From: Staphylococcus capitis subsp. capitis
GTDB taxonomy: Bacteria; Bacillota; Bacilli; Staphylococcales; Staphylococcaceae
Assembly (NCBI RefSeq): GCF_040739495.1
Contig: NZ_CP145263.1
Location: forward strand, 1,426,001-1,490,000
DNA: 64,000 nt
Reading direction: 5' to 3'
The notes under the pieces are model-generated. The model was not told the DNA's origin. It was given only the letters and a program-made list of their open reading frames with translations, and ran no database searches. Shown piece by piece: positions 28,041-36,314 of the stretch. Positions within the stretch are counted from its first letter, which is position 1. Each line of letters begins with the position of its first letter. The position numbers and the translations under genes were made by a program.

Positions 28041-28898
28041 ATGTCTGTAACGGTCATTTTATCTGTAATTATAATTATTTTGATTATAGCCATTGTCTTA
28101 AATCAAAGATATATGAAAGATAGAGTTGAGACTGAAGAGTACGCTAGAAACCAATTAATCGCTAAAAATTCAACTTTGAGCGAAGAAAATTTAGCTCTAA
28201 AGAATCAAATGTTAAGTTCTAATAACGATGTAGGACATCATGCATTTAAAAATGCTAAGCGTGAGTTACAAAAGATTTTGGACCGCTTTAAAGAAAACGG
28301 TCGTTTAAAAACATATTCAATTGTTTCTACAAATAATTTAGCTGTAAAGCATCCATTATTTGAATATGCACGATCATTTGATTTTATAATTGTTACTGAC
28401 GTAGGGCTTATCAATGTCGACGTTAAAAATTGGAACCAAAAAACTTTCTATCATTTCGACGTTCCTGACAAGCATTTTGAAGAGAGAAATCAACCTTATG
28501 AAACCGATCAGATTGTAGGTCACTATGTAAGTAGTAGATACCATAGCCAATTCAATACGACATGTACAGGTGTCTATACATTTACAGAAATCTTACAAGA
28601 TAATCGTGTGATTTACGAATTTTATGACCAAGATCCATACCAACAAGCTGCAAACAATGCTAAAGCATTTAAAGATCAAATAGAATCTGTTTATCAATTT
28701 AAGATTCAAAGTATCGGTGTTGTTTACTTCAGCGACGGTAGCGTCAATATTATCGAAGGTTCAGATGAAAGTGATAAATATGTAGATACGGTATCTACTC
28801 AATCTTCTCTTGAAAAGGTTATAGAAGATGCTGTACAACTTTCTAAGCACCCTCTCAACAATGTACAAGTACAAAAGATATCTGATAGTTTTAAATAA
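28041..28898 (+). CDS. Membrane-anchored NERD-like domain protein
   Basis: A 285-aa protein with an N-terminal membrane helix (residues 3-21), a short coiled coil (about 30-60), then a domain with FDFIIVTDVGLINVDVKNWNQKTFYHF. The pattern D...(D/E)xK with a following aromatic resembles the nuclease-related NERD domain, a PD-(D/E)xK relative; D-V-K would be the core. Function is not established for this family in staphylococci. The start ATG is preceded by TTTGGGTG. It is followed by the dispersed repeat. Whether it cuts nucleic acid is unknown. Confidence 0.6.
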   Translation: MSVTVILSVIIIILIIAIVLNQRYMKDRVETEEYARNQLIAKNSTLSEENLALKNQMLSSNNDVGHHAFKNAKRELQKILDRFKENGRLKTYSIVSTNNLAVKHPLFEYARSFDFIIVTDVGLINVDVKNWNQKTFYHFDVPDKHFEERNQPYETDQIVGHYVSSRYHSQFNTTCTGVYTFTEILQDNRVIYEFYDQDPYQQAANNAKAFKDQIESVYQFKIQSIGVVYFSDGSVNIIEGSDESDKYVDTVSTQSSLEKVIEDAVQLSKHPLNNVQVQKISDSFK

Positions 28899-28913
28899 CA
28901 TATGGAAGCTTAA

Positions 28914-29096
28914 AAAGAGAGTGGGACAGAAATATAATTTGTCAAAATTATTTTCGTTGTCCCACCCCAACTTGCATTGTTTGTAGAATTTCTTCCAAAA
29001 GAAATTCTCTATGTTGGGGCCCCGCGGCAAGGATGACTAGGATTGAAAGAAGCTTGATACAAGCGCACTTTCAATTCAGACATCTACTGCCAATAT
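28914..29096. repeat. Dispersed staphylococcal palindromic intergenic repeat
   Basis: The segment carries nested hairpins: GTGGGACAG with TTGTCCCAC (28921-28976), AGAATTTCT with AGAAATTCT (around 28985-29010), and CCCCAAC with GTTGGGG, followed by CCCCGCGG and then a stretch with an AAGCTTGATACAAGCGC-like hairpin. I recognise this from many intergenic sites in Staphylococcus genomes, where its role (terminator, RNA stability or mobile miniature) is unsettled. Confidence 0.75.
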
Positions 29097-29145
29097 GTTA
29101 AGTGAGGTTGAGACAACGAATTATGTCGCAGCCTCCTTTAATATA

Positions 29146-29682
29146 TTAACTCCATAAGTTCACTTTATTCTGTTTCGCCTCTTCTTGGGCTTTTATAAGA
29201 ATATTTCTATATTTACCATTTGGAGAATAGTATTTCTCTCTGGCTAATCCTTTTTCAACTAATTCTCTGTTAAACATCCTATTTTTACTTAGCCAAACAT
29301 AAGCCAAAGTTCGGCCATATCTATCATTTTTTTCTTTATCGTATTCTAAATAAACATACTTATGTGTTAACTCTTTCTTACTATAGTTTGATGCTTCTTT
29401 ACCATAGGGTTGAACAGGCGTATTTGGTTTAACCGTTTCTGGTGTATCCATACCAATCATTCTAACTTTAATACGCTCGCCATCTTTCTTAGCAAGAAAA
29501 GTATCCCCATCTACTACACGTTCAACATAAACTTTATCTTTTCCTTTTAAATCTGCGCTTAGATTTTTTTCATTTGATTGTTTACCGCCAAATGGACCTT
29601 CGTGGTTAATAAATTGAAAAAGTATGACTATTATTGCAATTAATGCCACAACAATTAGCGATAATCCTTTTTTTGATTTCAT
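29146..29682 (-). CDS. nuc2: Thermonuclease, membrane-anchored (Nuc2 type)
   Basis: Ca-dependent staphylococcal nuclease that degrades DNA and RNA. The 178-aa protein has an uncleaved-looking N-terminal membrane anchor (residues 8-27), then the OB-fold with RVVDGDTFLAKKDGERIKVRMIGMDTPE and DKEKNDRYGRTLAYVW. The catalytic Arg of VRMIG, the Glu of DTPE and the Arg of YGRT are present. The anchor and short linker match Nuc2 (also called NucI), which stays on the cell surface, rather than secreted Nuc. Start ATG beginning MKSKKG follows AAGGTGA. Confidence 0.9.
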   Translation of the reverse strand: MKSKKGLSLIVVALIAIIVILFQFINHEGPFGGKQSNEKNLSADLKGKDKVYVERVVDGDTFLAKKDGERIKVRMIGMDTPETVKPNTPVQPYGKEASNYSKKELTHKYVYLEYDKEKNDRYGRTLAYVWLSKNRMFNRELVEKGLAREKYYSPNGKYRNILIKAQEEAKQNKVNLWS

Positions 29683-29841
29683 AGCTGTCACCTTACTTCA
29701 CGTTATATTCTGATTTATGTTAATTAAAATTTAGTTTGGAGTCAATATGAAATTTAAACTGATTCATCATAAGCTTCTATTTATAGTTATTTTTCAAAAT
29801 GTAAGCTCATGCTATAATATGTAATGTTAGGAGTGAAATAG

Positions 29842-30030
29842 ATGGATTCATCTAATGAAAGCAAGATATCTTTAATCGCAATTATTGTAGCAATAATCAT
29901 AGGCGTAGTATTACAAATAGTATTTAAATTACCTATCATAGTAAGTGTAGTAGTAGCCATATTACTCGGAATTTTAGTTGGTTTCATTGTATATATTATT
30001 CAATCCACGCTAAATAAAAAGAAAAAGTGA
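29842..30030 (+). CDS. Small two-helix membrane protein, 62 aa
   Basis: A 62-aa protein made of a polar N-terminus (MDSSNESK), two closely spaced hydrophobic helices (about residues 9-28 and 31-53) and a lysine tail (LNKKKK). AGGAGTG precedes the ATG at ideal spacing and a TATAAT lies just upstream (29815-29820), so expression is likely. No known family is recognised. The gene lies divergent from nuc2. Confidence 0.7.
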   Translation: MDSSNESKISLIAIIVAIIIGVVLQIVFKLPIIVSVVVAILLGILVGFIVYIIQSTLNKKKK

Positions 30031-30167
30031 AAATCTACTATGTTAAAGAAACCTTAATATTCAATATATAATATTTAAATAATTTCTCTTAATTCCTTAA
30101 ATTAAATAAAGAGAAGTGTTATTAAATCAATTAAATAAACCAATTTATGATAATAAGGTACTATATG

Positions 30168-30195
30168 AGCCATACGCAATGCGTATGGCTTTTTT
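30168..30195 (+). terminator. Strong intrinsic terminator
   Basis: AGCCATACGC (30168-30177) pairs perfectly with GCGTATGGCT (30181-30190) around an AAT loop, followed by six T. It lies 138 bp past the 62-aa gene and most likely ends its transcript. Confidence 0.9.
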
Positions 30196-30563
30196 ATACA
30201 CAAAGACTAATACATAAAGTAAACGTAGCTGAAATGATATAAGAAAATTAGATTGATTAGTAAAAAACTAGTCATTCAAAAACACATTAAGTAGTTCTCA
30301 TTAAATAAATATATTTCCACTGTCTAGAAATCAAACTTAAGTTATTTTTTAAATCAGGAGTAAAAGTAATCTATAGTGGTATAGTTACAGAAACAGTATA
30401 CTGTCTATTTTTACAACTCATCTATTCAACTTTATTTTATAGAAGGACAAATTTTATAAATGTATCTCAGACATAAAAGTTGTAAGTAGATAAAGTCTAA
30501 ATTTATCAATAATTATATTGATAATAGCATATTTACAACACTTAATATGGGAGGTACAAAACG
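30196..30563. other. Gene-free stretch before the 61-aa gene
   Basis: AT-rich, 368 bp, with no ORF of note. It must contain the promoter of the 61-aa gene, but no convincing hexamer pair, operator or structured RNA was seen. Confidence 0.4.
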
Positions 30564-30749
30564 ATGGAAATTTTAGATTGTATTATCGACACAAATTCAG
30601 TCACATATGAGGTAAAGACATCTAAAGGGAAAGTGTTTCAACACACATTGAGTATTGAAACACCCACATATAAAGTTATAGAAATTTTAGCATTATTATC
30701 TGATTATGTAGATAAAACTGATCGTCCAAAATTAATAATTAAAAAGTAA
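30564..30749 (+). CDS. Hypothetical protein, 61 aa
   Basis: A small soluble protein beginning MEILDCIIDTNSVTYEVKTS, mixed beta then alpha in character, ending KLIIKK. GGGAGG lies 9 nt before the ATG, a strong ribosome site. It is convergent with the response-regulator gene, 16 bp apart, with no clear terminator between. No family is recognised. Confidence 0.65.
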   Translation: MEILDCIIDTNSVTYEVKTSKGKVFQHTLSIETPTYKVIEILALLSDYVDKTDRPKLIIKK

Positions 30750-30765
30750 GATATTTTATCAAAAT

Positions 30766-31368
30766 TTATATCCACCCTTTATCAATTCCTTTTTTCCATG
30801 CATCAAAGCGATTTTCAGAGCACATTTTATCAATAATCGTACTTGTGTAATTACGCACTGTCCCATTAGACAAATAAAGTTTTTCAGCAATTTCTTTACT
30901 ACTCAACCCATTGCCTATCTCTCTTAATACAACTTGTTCTTTATGCGTTAATGGATTTGACTCAGTAAATAAAGTAGTCATCAATGATGTACTATATTCT
31001 TTTTCACCCTTCATCACTTTATAAATCGTATTCACTAAATCTTCTACAGAACGTTCTTTCAACACATAGGCATCTACATCATTGGCAACAGCCTTTTCGA
31101 AATAGCCAGGTCGCTTGAATGTCGTAACAATGATAACCCGTGTATTTAATCCTTTAGCTCGAATTTGAGCCAAAATTTCCAACCCAGTCATACCAGGAAT
31201 CTCAATATCTAAGATTGCCACATCAGGCTGTTTATTTTCGATCAATTGAAGTGCTTCTTCACCATTTTCGATATCGTTTAAAACTTTCATATCCTCATGC
31301 ATTTCAATAAGTTGTACCATTGCTTGTCTTAACATTAATTGGTCTTCAGCTATCACCAGTGATATCAC
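30766..31368 (-). CDS. Response regulator, NarL/YvfU type
   Basis: A 200-aa two-component regulator. The receiver domain has the phosphorylated Asp54 in VAILDIEIPGM and the Lys of VLKERS; the C-terminal LuxR-type HTH reads [40 protein letters not shown]. Its start overlaps the stop of the kinase gene by 4 nt. With the kinase and ABC genes it matches the Bacillus yvfRSTU arrangement, in which the system controls its own exporter. The signal is unknown. Confidence 0.88.
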   Translation of the reverse strand: MISLVIAEDQLMLRQAMVQLIEMHEDMKVLNDIENGEEALQLIENKQPDVAILDIEIPGMTGLEILAQIRAKGLNTRVIIVTTFKRPGYFEKAVANDVDAYVLKERSVEDLVNTIYKVMKGEKEYSTSLMTTLFTESNPLTHKEQVVLREIGNGLSSKEIAEKLYLSNGTVRNYTSTIIDKMCSENRFDAWKKGIDKGWI

Positions 31369-32465
31369 ATTAATTCACTCCTAGGAATTTGAACTGTTAT
31401 TGTAGTACCTTCATTTGATTGAACTTTAACTTCCCCATTTAAATAAGCGGTACGTTCTTTAATACTTTTAAGCGCGCTTGCCTCGTCATCATTAATCCCT
31501 ACCCCGTTATCACTCACAATCAATGTCATTTCATGATGCTTCTCTATAATTTCCCCTACAACTTCTGTGGCATTGGCATGTTTAATTACATTATTAATCG
31601 CTTCTCTTAATATCATCGATAATATGGATTGTTTGGCCGGATTTAATGACCTTGCAGCACTTTTATTTTTGAAAATAAAATTTAAATTCGCATCGTGAAG
31701 AATAGATGCTACAGATGAAACTTCCTCTTCAAATGATTGCACCTTCAAGTCGTCTATAATCGTGCGTACTTTATTAAGTGTCTCTCTTGATAAATCATTA
31801 ATGGCTCGCATTTCATTTCTAGCTGCTTCTTTGTCGGTATCGAGGAGTTTTGTTGCAAGTTCTGATTTCAACGTTAGACTTGCAAACACATGGCCTAGAG
31901 TATCATGGAGATCTTGACCAATGCGATTGCGTTCTTGTTCTGCTATAAGGACATTAATATATTTGTTCTTCTCTTCAAGTTCTTTACGTACCTTACGATC
32001 TTTGCGCACTTGAAAATTACCAAACGCAATCATCAATATGACAATATAATATATTATCATCGTATACACATATTCATGATGGGTGATATAGGTGAACAAA
32101 GCACATAGTATCATTGTAGTAACAAAACTTATAAATTCTTTTGATTTCACTCCCACATCGAAAATGAAGGGTAATGCAAATGCACTATAAAAAAAGAACA
32201 TACTTAATAATGGTTCATAAGCATAAACAAAATACATAATGCAGAGATAATGGATAAGCAAAAAGATATATAAATGATTTTTGTTCAACTTAGTGTGAAG
32301 TAGAACTAAAATTAAATATGAGATTGTAAAGATAGCTAAAACAATAATATATACCAACATATTATAATGATGTTCATTATAAAATAATCCAAATATCGGA
32401 AATATTAAATATACAAGTGAAGAAATTTCACCCATCCTTACTCCAAAACCACGTTTAGATCTCAT
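31365..32465 (-). CDS. Sensor histidine kinase, DesK/YvfT type
   Basis: A 366-aa membrane kinase with about five hydrophobic segments in residues 15-150 and no large extracellular loop. The HisKA_3 domain holds His187 in ERNRIGQDLHDTLGHVFASL; the ATPase domain has REAINNVIKHANATEV and VSDNGVGI. The ATG follows the permease stop directly (TAAATG). Kinases of this form sense membrane state or compounds within the membrane. It is co-transcribed with the exporter and regulator. Confidence 0.88.
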   Translation of the reverse strand: MRSKRGFGVRMGEISSLVYLIFPIFGLFYNEHHYNMLVYIIVLAIFTISYLILVLLHTKLNKNHLYIFLLIHYLCIMYFVYAYEPLLSMFFFYSAFALPFIFDVGVKSKEFISFVTTMILCALFTYITHHEYVYTMIIYYIVILMIAFGNFQVRKDRKVRKELEEKNKYINVLIAEQERNRIGQDLHDTLGHVFASLTLKSELATKLLDTDKEAARNEMRAINDLSRETLNKVRTIIDDLKVQSFEEEVSSVASILHDANLNFIFKNKSAARSLNPAKQSILSMILREAINNVIKHANATEVVGEIIEKHHEMTLIVSDNGVGINDDEASALKSIKERTAYLNGEVKVQSNEGTTITVQIPRSELM

Positions 32466-33200
32466 TTAAGACACATCTTTCTTGTTATTAATAATTAAAG
32501 CTATACTAAGGAAAATTATACTATATACTAGTAAAAAACCAAGTGACTCATAATTGATACCTTTATCTTTACCAAAGTCTAACGAGATTTGCTTTAAATG
32601 ATAGGTAGGCATTTTTTTAGAAATAGTCTGAAGCCAATCTGGAAATGTCTGAACTGGGAACCATAAACCACCTATAATTGCCATTGTCATGTTAAGTAAA
32701 TTTGCTACACTACTCGCCTTTTGCACATCATTAAATTGTGCAATAATCAATCCTAAAGTTAAAAATAAACTTGCTCCTACCCATAAAACAATTCCAGATA
32801 GTAACCAATCTGATAAATTCATGCTTACATCTTTATAAAAATGTGCTGCTGTGAAAATAATTATAATCGCTACTAAAAATTGGCACATAGTTTTTAAAAC
32901 TTTGACGAGATAGTATTGTGACGGTTTCAAAGGTGTAGACATTAAATGTTTATACCAACCATTGTTTCTCTCCTCAATCATGTCTAGTGGAAATGACAAC
33001 ATACAAAAGTTTAATAAACTAAATACTGTCATACTGTACATATATTCCTTATAAAACGGTTCTTTAGCTTCTTCAGGTAAATCTAATAAAGAAGTAAATA
33101 ATAGATAAAATCCTAAAGGAAGAAATATAGACATAAATAAATAGAGTTTTTTTCTAAACATTACTTTAATTTCAGTTTTAAAAAATGTGGCTACCATCAT
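32466..33200 (-). CDS. ABC-2 type exporter permease
   Basis: A 244-aa membrane protein with six hydrophobic segments and a basic N-terminus, of the ABC-2 permease class. The loop reads FPLDMIEERNNGWYKHLMSTPLKPSQYYLVK, a stretch characteristic of the YvfS/NatB-like group. It overlaps the ATPase stop (ATGA) and abuts the kinase start. Substrate is unknown; drugs, peptides or lipids are all possible. Confidence 0.83.
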   Translation of the reverse strand: MMVATFFKTEIKVMFRKKLYLFMSIFLPLGFYLLFTSLLDLPEEAKEPFYKEYMYSMTVFSLLNFCMLSFPLDMIEERNNGWYKHLMSTPLKPSQYYLVKVLKTMCQFLVAIIIIFTAAHFYKDVSMNLSDWLLSGIVLWVGASLFLTLGLIIAQFNDVQKASSVANLLNMTMAIIGGLWFPVQTFPDWLQTISKKMPTYHLKQISLDFGKDKGINYESLGFLLVYSIIFLSIALIINNKKDVS

Positions 33201-34072
33201 TGTGTCACCCTTTCTTGGTCGCTATTATTGGAAAACATAATATCTAATAATGAAGTTTTATGAATTTCAATTTGATTCAAATCAATACGGTATTCAATTA
33301 ATTTTTGTATAACTGAAGCAACTTGATTCGTTCTAATTTCATAACTATTTTTATAGTTGGTAATCTCAAACTCACTCTTTAAATCTTCAATAATATGTTT
33401 ACAATTTGACGGTAAAACTACTACTGAATAGCTCTGTTGATTTTTAATGAGTTGAGGAGAATCACTCAATTGAATTCGACCTTTATCTAGAAGAACGACT
33501 TGATCAGCCATTCTCTCGACTTCTTCTATGTAATGAGAAGTGTATAGAATCGTGACATTTTGTGATTTAAGATCTTGAATTATTTTCCAGAAATGCTCTC
33601 TTGTCTCAATATCCATAGCAGTTGTTGGCTCATCTAAAATTAAAAATTCAGGCTGACCAACGAGTGTTAATGCAAAATCAAGAATACGTTTTTGTCCACC
33701 AGATAACTGGCTTGCCATCTGATTCATCTGCGTTTCACTAAATTGAGTAATAGCTAAAAAACGTGTGGTTGAAATCGAATTTGAATAAAAAGATTGGTGA
33801 AGTTTGAATAATTCCTTTACTTTGAAGAATTTAGGAAAATTTGTTTTTTGAAATAAAATTGCCATTTTATGATGATTAATCATTTTAGACTTATCAATAA
33901 TCTCTCCCTTATCACCTTGTAAATTGCCAATTATTATATCTATAAGAGTTGATTTTCCTGCACCATTTTTACCAATTAAAGCCGTACATAAATGTTCCTT
34001 AATTTCTAAATTAATGTCATCTAGTACCCTGTTCTTCTTAAATGACTTAGATAAATTTTTAATCTTAATCAT
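33197..34072 (-). CDS. ABC exporter ATP-binding protein
   Basis: A 291-aa ATPase with Walker A GKNGAGKST near residues 36-44, the signature SGGQKRILDFALTL, Walker B LILDEPT and the H-loop TSHY. The first 215 residues are the ATPase; the rest is the variable tail seen in ABC-2 partners. I chose ATG 34072 (MIKIKNLSKSF) over a GTG three codons upstream that overlaps the AAAAGG site. It is the first gene of the four-gene operon. Confidence 0.86.
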   Translation of the reverse strand: MIKIKNLSKSFKKNRVLDDINLEIKEHLCTALIGKNGAGKSTLIDIIIGNLQGDKGEIIDKSKMINHHKMAILFQKTNFPKFFKVKELFKLHQSFYSNSISTTRFLAITQFSETQMNQMASQLSGGQKRILDFALTLVGQPEFLILDEPTTAMDIETREHFWKIIQDLKSQNVTILYTSHYIEEVERMADQVVLLDKGRIQLSDSPQLIKNQQSYSVVVLPSNCKHIIEDLKSEFEITNYKNSYEIRTNQVASVIQKLIEYRIDLNQIEIHKTSLLDIMFSNNSDQERVTQ

Positions 34073-34205
34073 AATGTTCACGCCTTTTCTTTAAGATATA
34101 TACAATTTATCAATTACTAGGTATATAATTTAGTTCATTTTGTCATTATTAGTACGTGACATTTGTCATTTAATTTAATAGTTTACATAATATTGTTATT
34201 AGCAA

Positions 34206-34236
34206 CAAAAAATCCTCGCTCTTACGAACGAGGATT
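34206..34236 (-). terminator. cls terminator
   Basis: AATCCTCG pairs with CGAGGATT around TTCGTAAGAG; on the minus strand a T run follows. It lies 17 bp past the cls stop. Confidence 0.9.
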
Positions 34237-34252
34237 GTACTAAACTATCATT

Positions 34253-35725
34253 TTATAAAATTGGTGAAATTAACTTGGCTAAATCTTCTTTAAATTTAAT
34301 TGATAGTGGACGTTGTTCATATTTTTCTTTAGTAAGAAGTTTTGATTTTTTCACGTCTTCTTCAAAAGCATGACGTAATTGTTGTGCAATTTCTTTGTCG
34401 TATACAAAGGCATTAATTTCAAAATTTAACTCGAAACTTCTAAAGTCCATGTTTGCACTACCTACAGATGAAACTTCATCATCTATCATCAGTATTTTAG
34501 AATGTATAAATCCATTCTGATACGTATAGATATTTACACCACTATCTAACAAGTCAGCTGCATTTGAAAAAGTAGCCCAATATACAAACGGATGATCGGG
34601 TTTACATGGAATCATCAAATTAACTTCTACCCCACTGTTTGCTGCCATTTTTAACGCATTAATGTACGATTGATCTGGTATAAAGTAAGGACTTTGAAGA
34701 TAAATTGATTTTCTTGCACTCATTATCATTTTTGTATAACCATATTCTATTTGGTGAAGATCGAACGCTGGTCCACTCGAAGCAATTTGTAATGCTTTAT
34801 TTCCTTTTTCTCCTGTCTTTTTAGGGAAATATTTTTGATCATATTCAAACTGTGGTCGATGTGCTTGTGAGTTCCAGTCTAGAATAAATCTTATTTGCAA
34901 TGCATCAATACTGTCACCTTGCACACGCAAATGTGTGTCTCTCCAATAGCCTAATTTACCTAAGCCTAAATAATCGTCACCTATATTAAAACCACCTACA
35001 TAGCCAACTTGACCATCTATGATAATAATTTTTCTATGATTTCGGTTGTTCATTCTGAAATTTACAATAGGTAGTTTAGATGCAAAAAAGGCTTCAACCT
35101 CTCCACCTAAAGACTTAAATTTTTTAAATTTAGCCATATTCACTTTTTTCGAACCTACATCATCATATAATAGTTTAACTTCTAAGCCTTCTTTAAGTTT
35201 AGTTTCTAACGCATCGATAATACGATTTCCAAGACCGTCTAATTCAAATGTATAATACTCAAGGTGAATATAATCTTTAGCATTATAAATATCTTCGATC
35301 ACTTTATCAAAGAGTTTATGACCATCAGTAAATAATTCGATGTTATTATTTTCAGTTAGAAAAGCATCTTGTTTCATTAATAACATTCGGATTAAATCAT
35401 GATGTTTTGTAACTTGGTCGTTTGGAGAATTAAAATTTAATTTTTCAAAGCTATTCGCTTGTGCTTTAACTAAGTCTTGGAAAGCATCTAACTCTTTTCC
35501 GTTATTTTTCTCTAGTTTTTTCTTAGAAACAGTACGACCTAGGAATAAGTAAAGGATGAACCCTACTATTGGTAATAAGAAAAGTACAAATAACCATGCC
35601 CACGTGGAACTTGCACTTCGTCTGTCCTTTTCCAAGAATATGATAATAAAAGCAAGTATCAAGTTAACGATAAACCCTAGAACTAATAAAATCGCTAAAA
35701 TAGTACCAAAATATCCTAAATTCAT
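34253..35725 (-). CDS. cls: Cardiolipin synthase
   Basis: Joins two phosphatidylglycerol molecules into cardiolipin at the membrane. The 490-aa protein has two N-terminal membrane helices (about residues 5-30 and 40-60) and two phospholipase-D HKD motifs, HRKIIIIDGQVGYVGG near residue 230 and HSKILMIDDEVSSVGSAN near 405. Staphylococci have two cls genes; the position between the two-component operon and threonine aldolase fits cls1. The start ATG follows AGGAGT. A single gene with its own terminator. Confidence 0.94.
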   Translation of the reverse strand: MNLGYFGTILAILLVLGFIVNLILAFIIIFLEKDRRSASSTWAWLFVLFLLPIVGFILYLFLGRTVSKKKLEKNNGKELDAFQDLVKAQANSFEKLNFNSPNDQVTKHHDLIRMLLMKQDAFLTENNNIELFTDGHKLFDKVIEDIYNAKDYIHLEYYTFELDGLGNRIIDALETKLKEGLEVKLLYDDVGSKKVNMAKFKKFKSLGGEVEAFFASKLPIVNFRMNNRNHRKIIIIDGQVGYVGGFNIGDDYLGLGKLGYWRDTHLRVQGDSIDALQIRFILDWNSQAHRPQFEYDQKYFPKKTGEKGNKALQIASSGPAFDLHQIEYGYTKMIMSARKSIYLQSPYFIPDQSYINALKMAANSGVEVNLMIPCKPDHPFVYWATFSNAADLLDSGVNIYTYQNGFIHSKILMIDDEVSSVGSANMDFRSFELNFEINAFVYDKEIAQQLRHAFEEDVKKSKLLTKEKYEQRPLSIKFKEDLAKLISPIL

Positions 35726-35785
35726 GAATGTTAACTCCTATATGTATTTCCACCTAAATCATCTCAAGTGGATATTTCTCTTATA

Positions 35786-35983
35786 TTATTCTTTAGTAAC
35801 TAAAGTTACTATTGCATTATAATCTTCTTCGATATTTGGAAACTTTCGTTCCTCAATCTGTTTAATAGTGATATTTAATAAGCTATATGCACTACCCTCA
35901 TCTGACTTTAGAAAATCATTTACGCTTTTTTCCAATCTTTCAATAGAATCTTCTGTAAATGTTTTAAATTTTATTTGTTGCAT
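35786..35983 (-). CDS. Cse60-like small protein
   Basis: A 65-aa protein beginning MQQIKFKTFTEDSIERLEKSVNDFL, with a C-terminal beta stretch. The pattern of a short strand, a helix, then LNITIKQIEE...IEEDYNAIVTLV fits the Cse60/DUF2758 family, known from a Bacillus sporulation gene but present in non-sporing cocci with unknown role. The ATG at 35983 follows AAGGGGAA; a start 3 codons earlier is possible. It lies upstream of cls on the same strand. Confidence 0.65.
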   Translation of the reverse strand: MQQIKFKTFTEDSIERLEKSVNDFLKSDEGSAYSLLNITIKQIEERKFPNIEEDYNAIVTLVTKE

Positions 35984-36300
35984 AAGGCACATTCCCCTTT
36001 CTTTATGTTGATTAAATGATAGAACTTTTCATATAAAAATTCAATTATTACAGAAACAATTTGTTTAATTACCACTTATTTAAATAGGTTGCTCGGAATA
36101 TATTTTAATTTTAGTTATGATGATGTATAATAACAACATTCGATTGAATATTCAGAATTATCTATCTTTTGATTTATTTATTAGTTTATATTTTCTTGTT
36201 AACTATCCCTAATACTAAGAATTTATTTTCTAATAAAGGTGAATCATCAAGATGCGTAGAATGATATTGAAGATTGGATTTAACTTAGGAGGGAAAGTTA
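35984..36300. other. Intergenic region upstream of threonine aldolase
   Basis: About 317 bp. A TATAAT at 36126-36131 could be a -10, giving a 5' leader near 165 nt. A 20-codon ORF with its own AAAGGTGA site lies at 36252-36314. No riboswitch or terminator-like hairpin was seen. Confidence 0.4.
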
Positions 36301-36314
36301 ATGATTTCATTTGA
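36252..36314 (+). other. Short upstream ORF overlapping the threonine aldolase start
   Basis: ATG 36252 after AAAGGTGA opens 20 codons (MRRMILKIGFNLGGKVNDFI) ending in TGA inside the aldolase gene. Overlap by 14 nt in a different frame would allow translational coupling. It could be chance. Confidence 0.3.

Noticed and set aside
28761..29030. Minus-strand 89-codon ORF in the dispersed repeat
   Set aside because: It runs through the palindromic repeat and the 3' end of the NERD-like gene and has unnatural composition.
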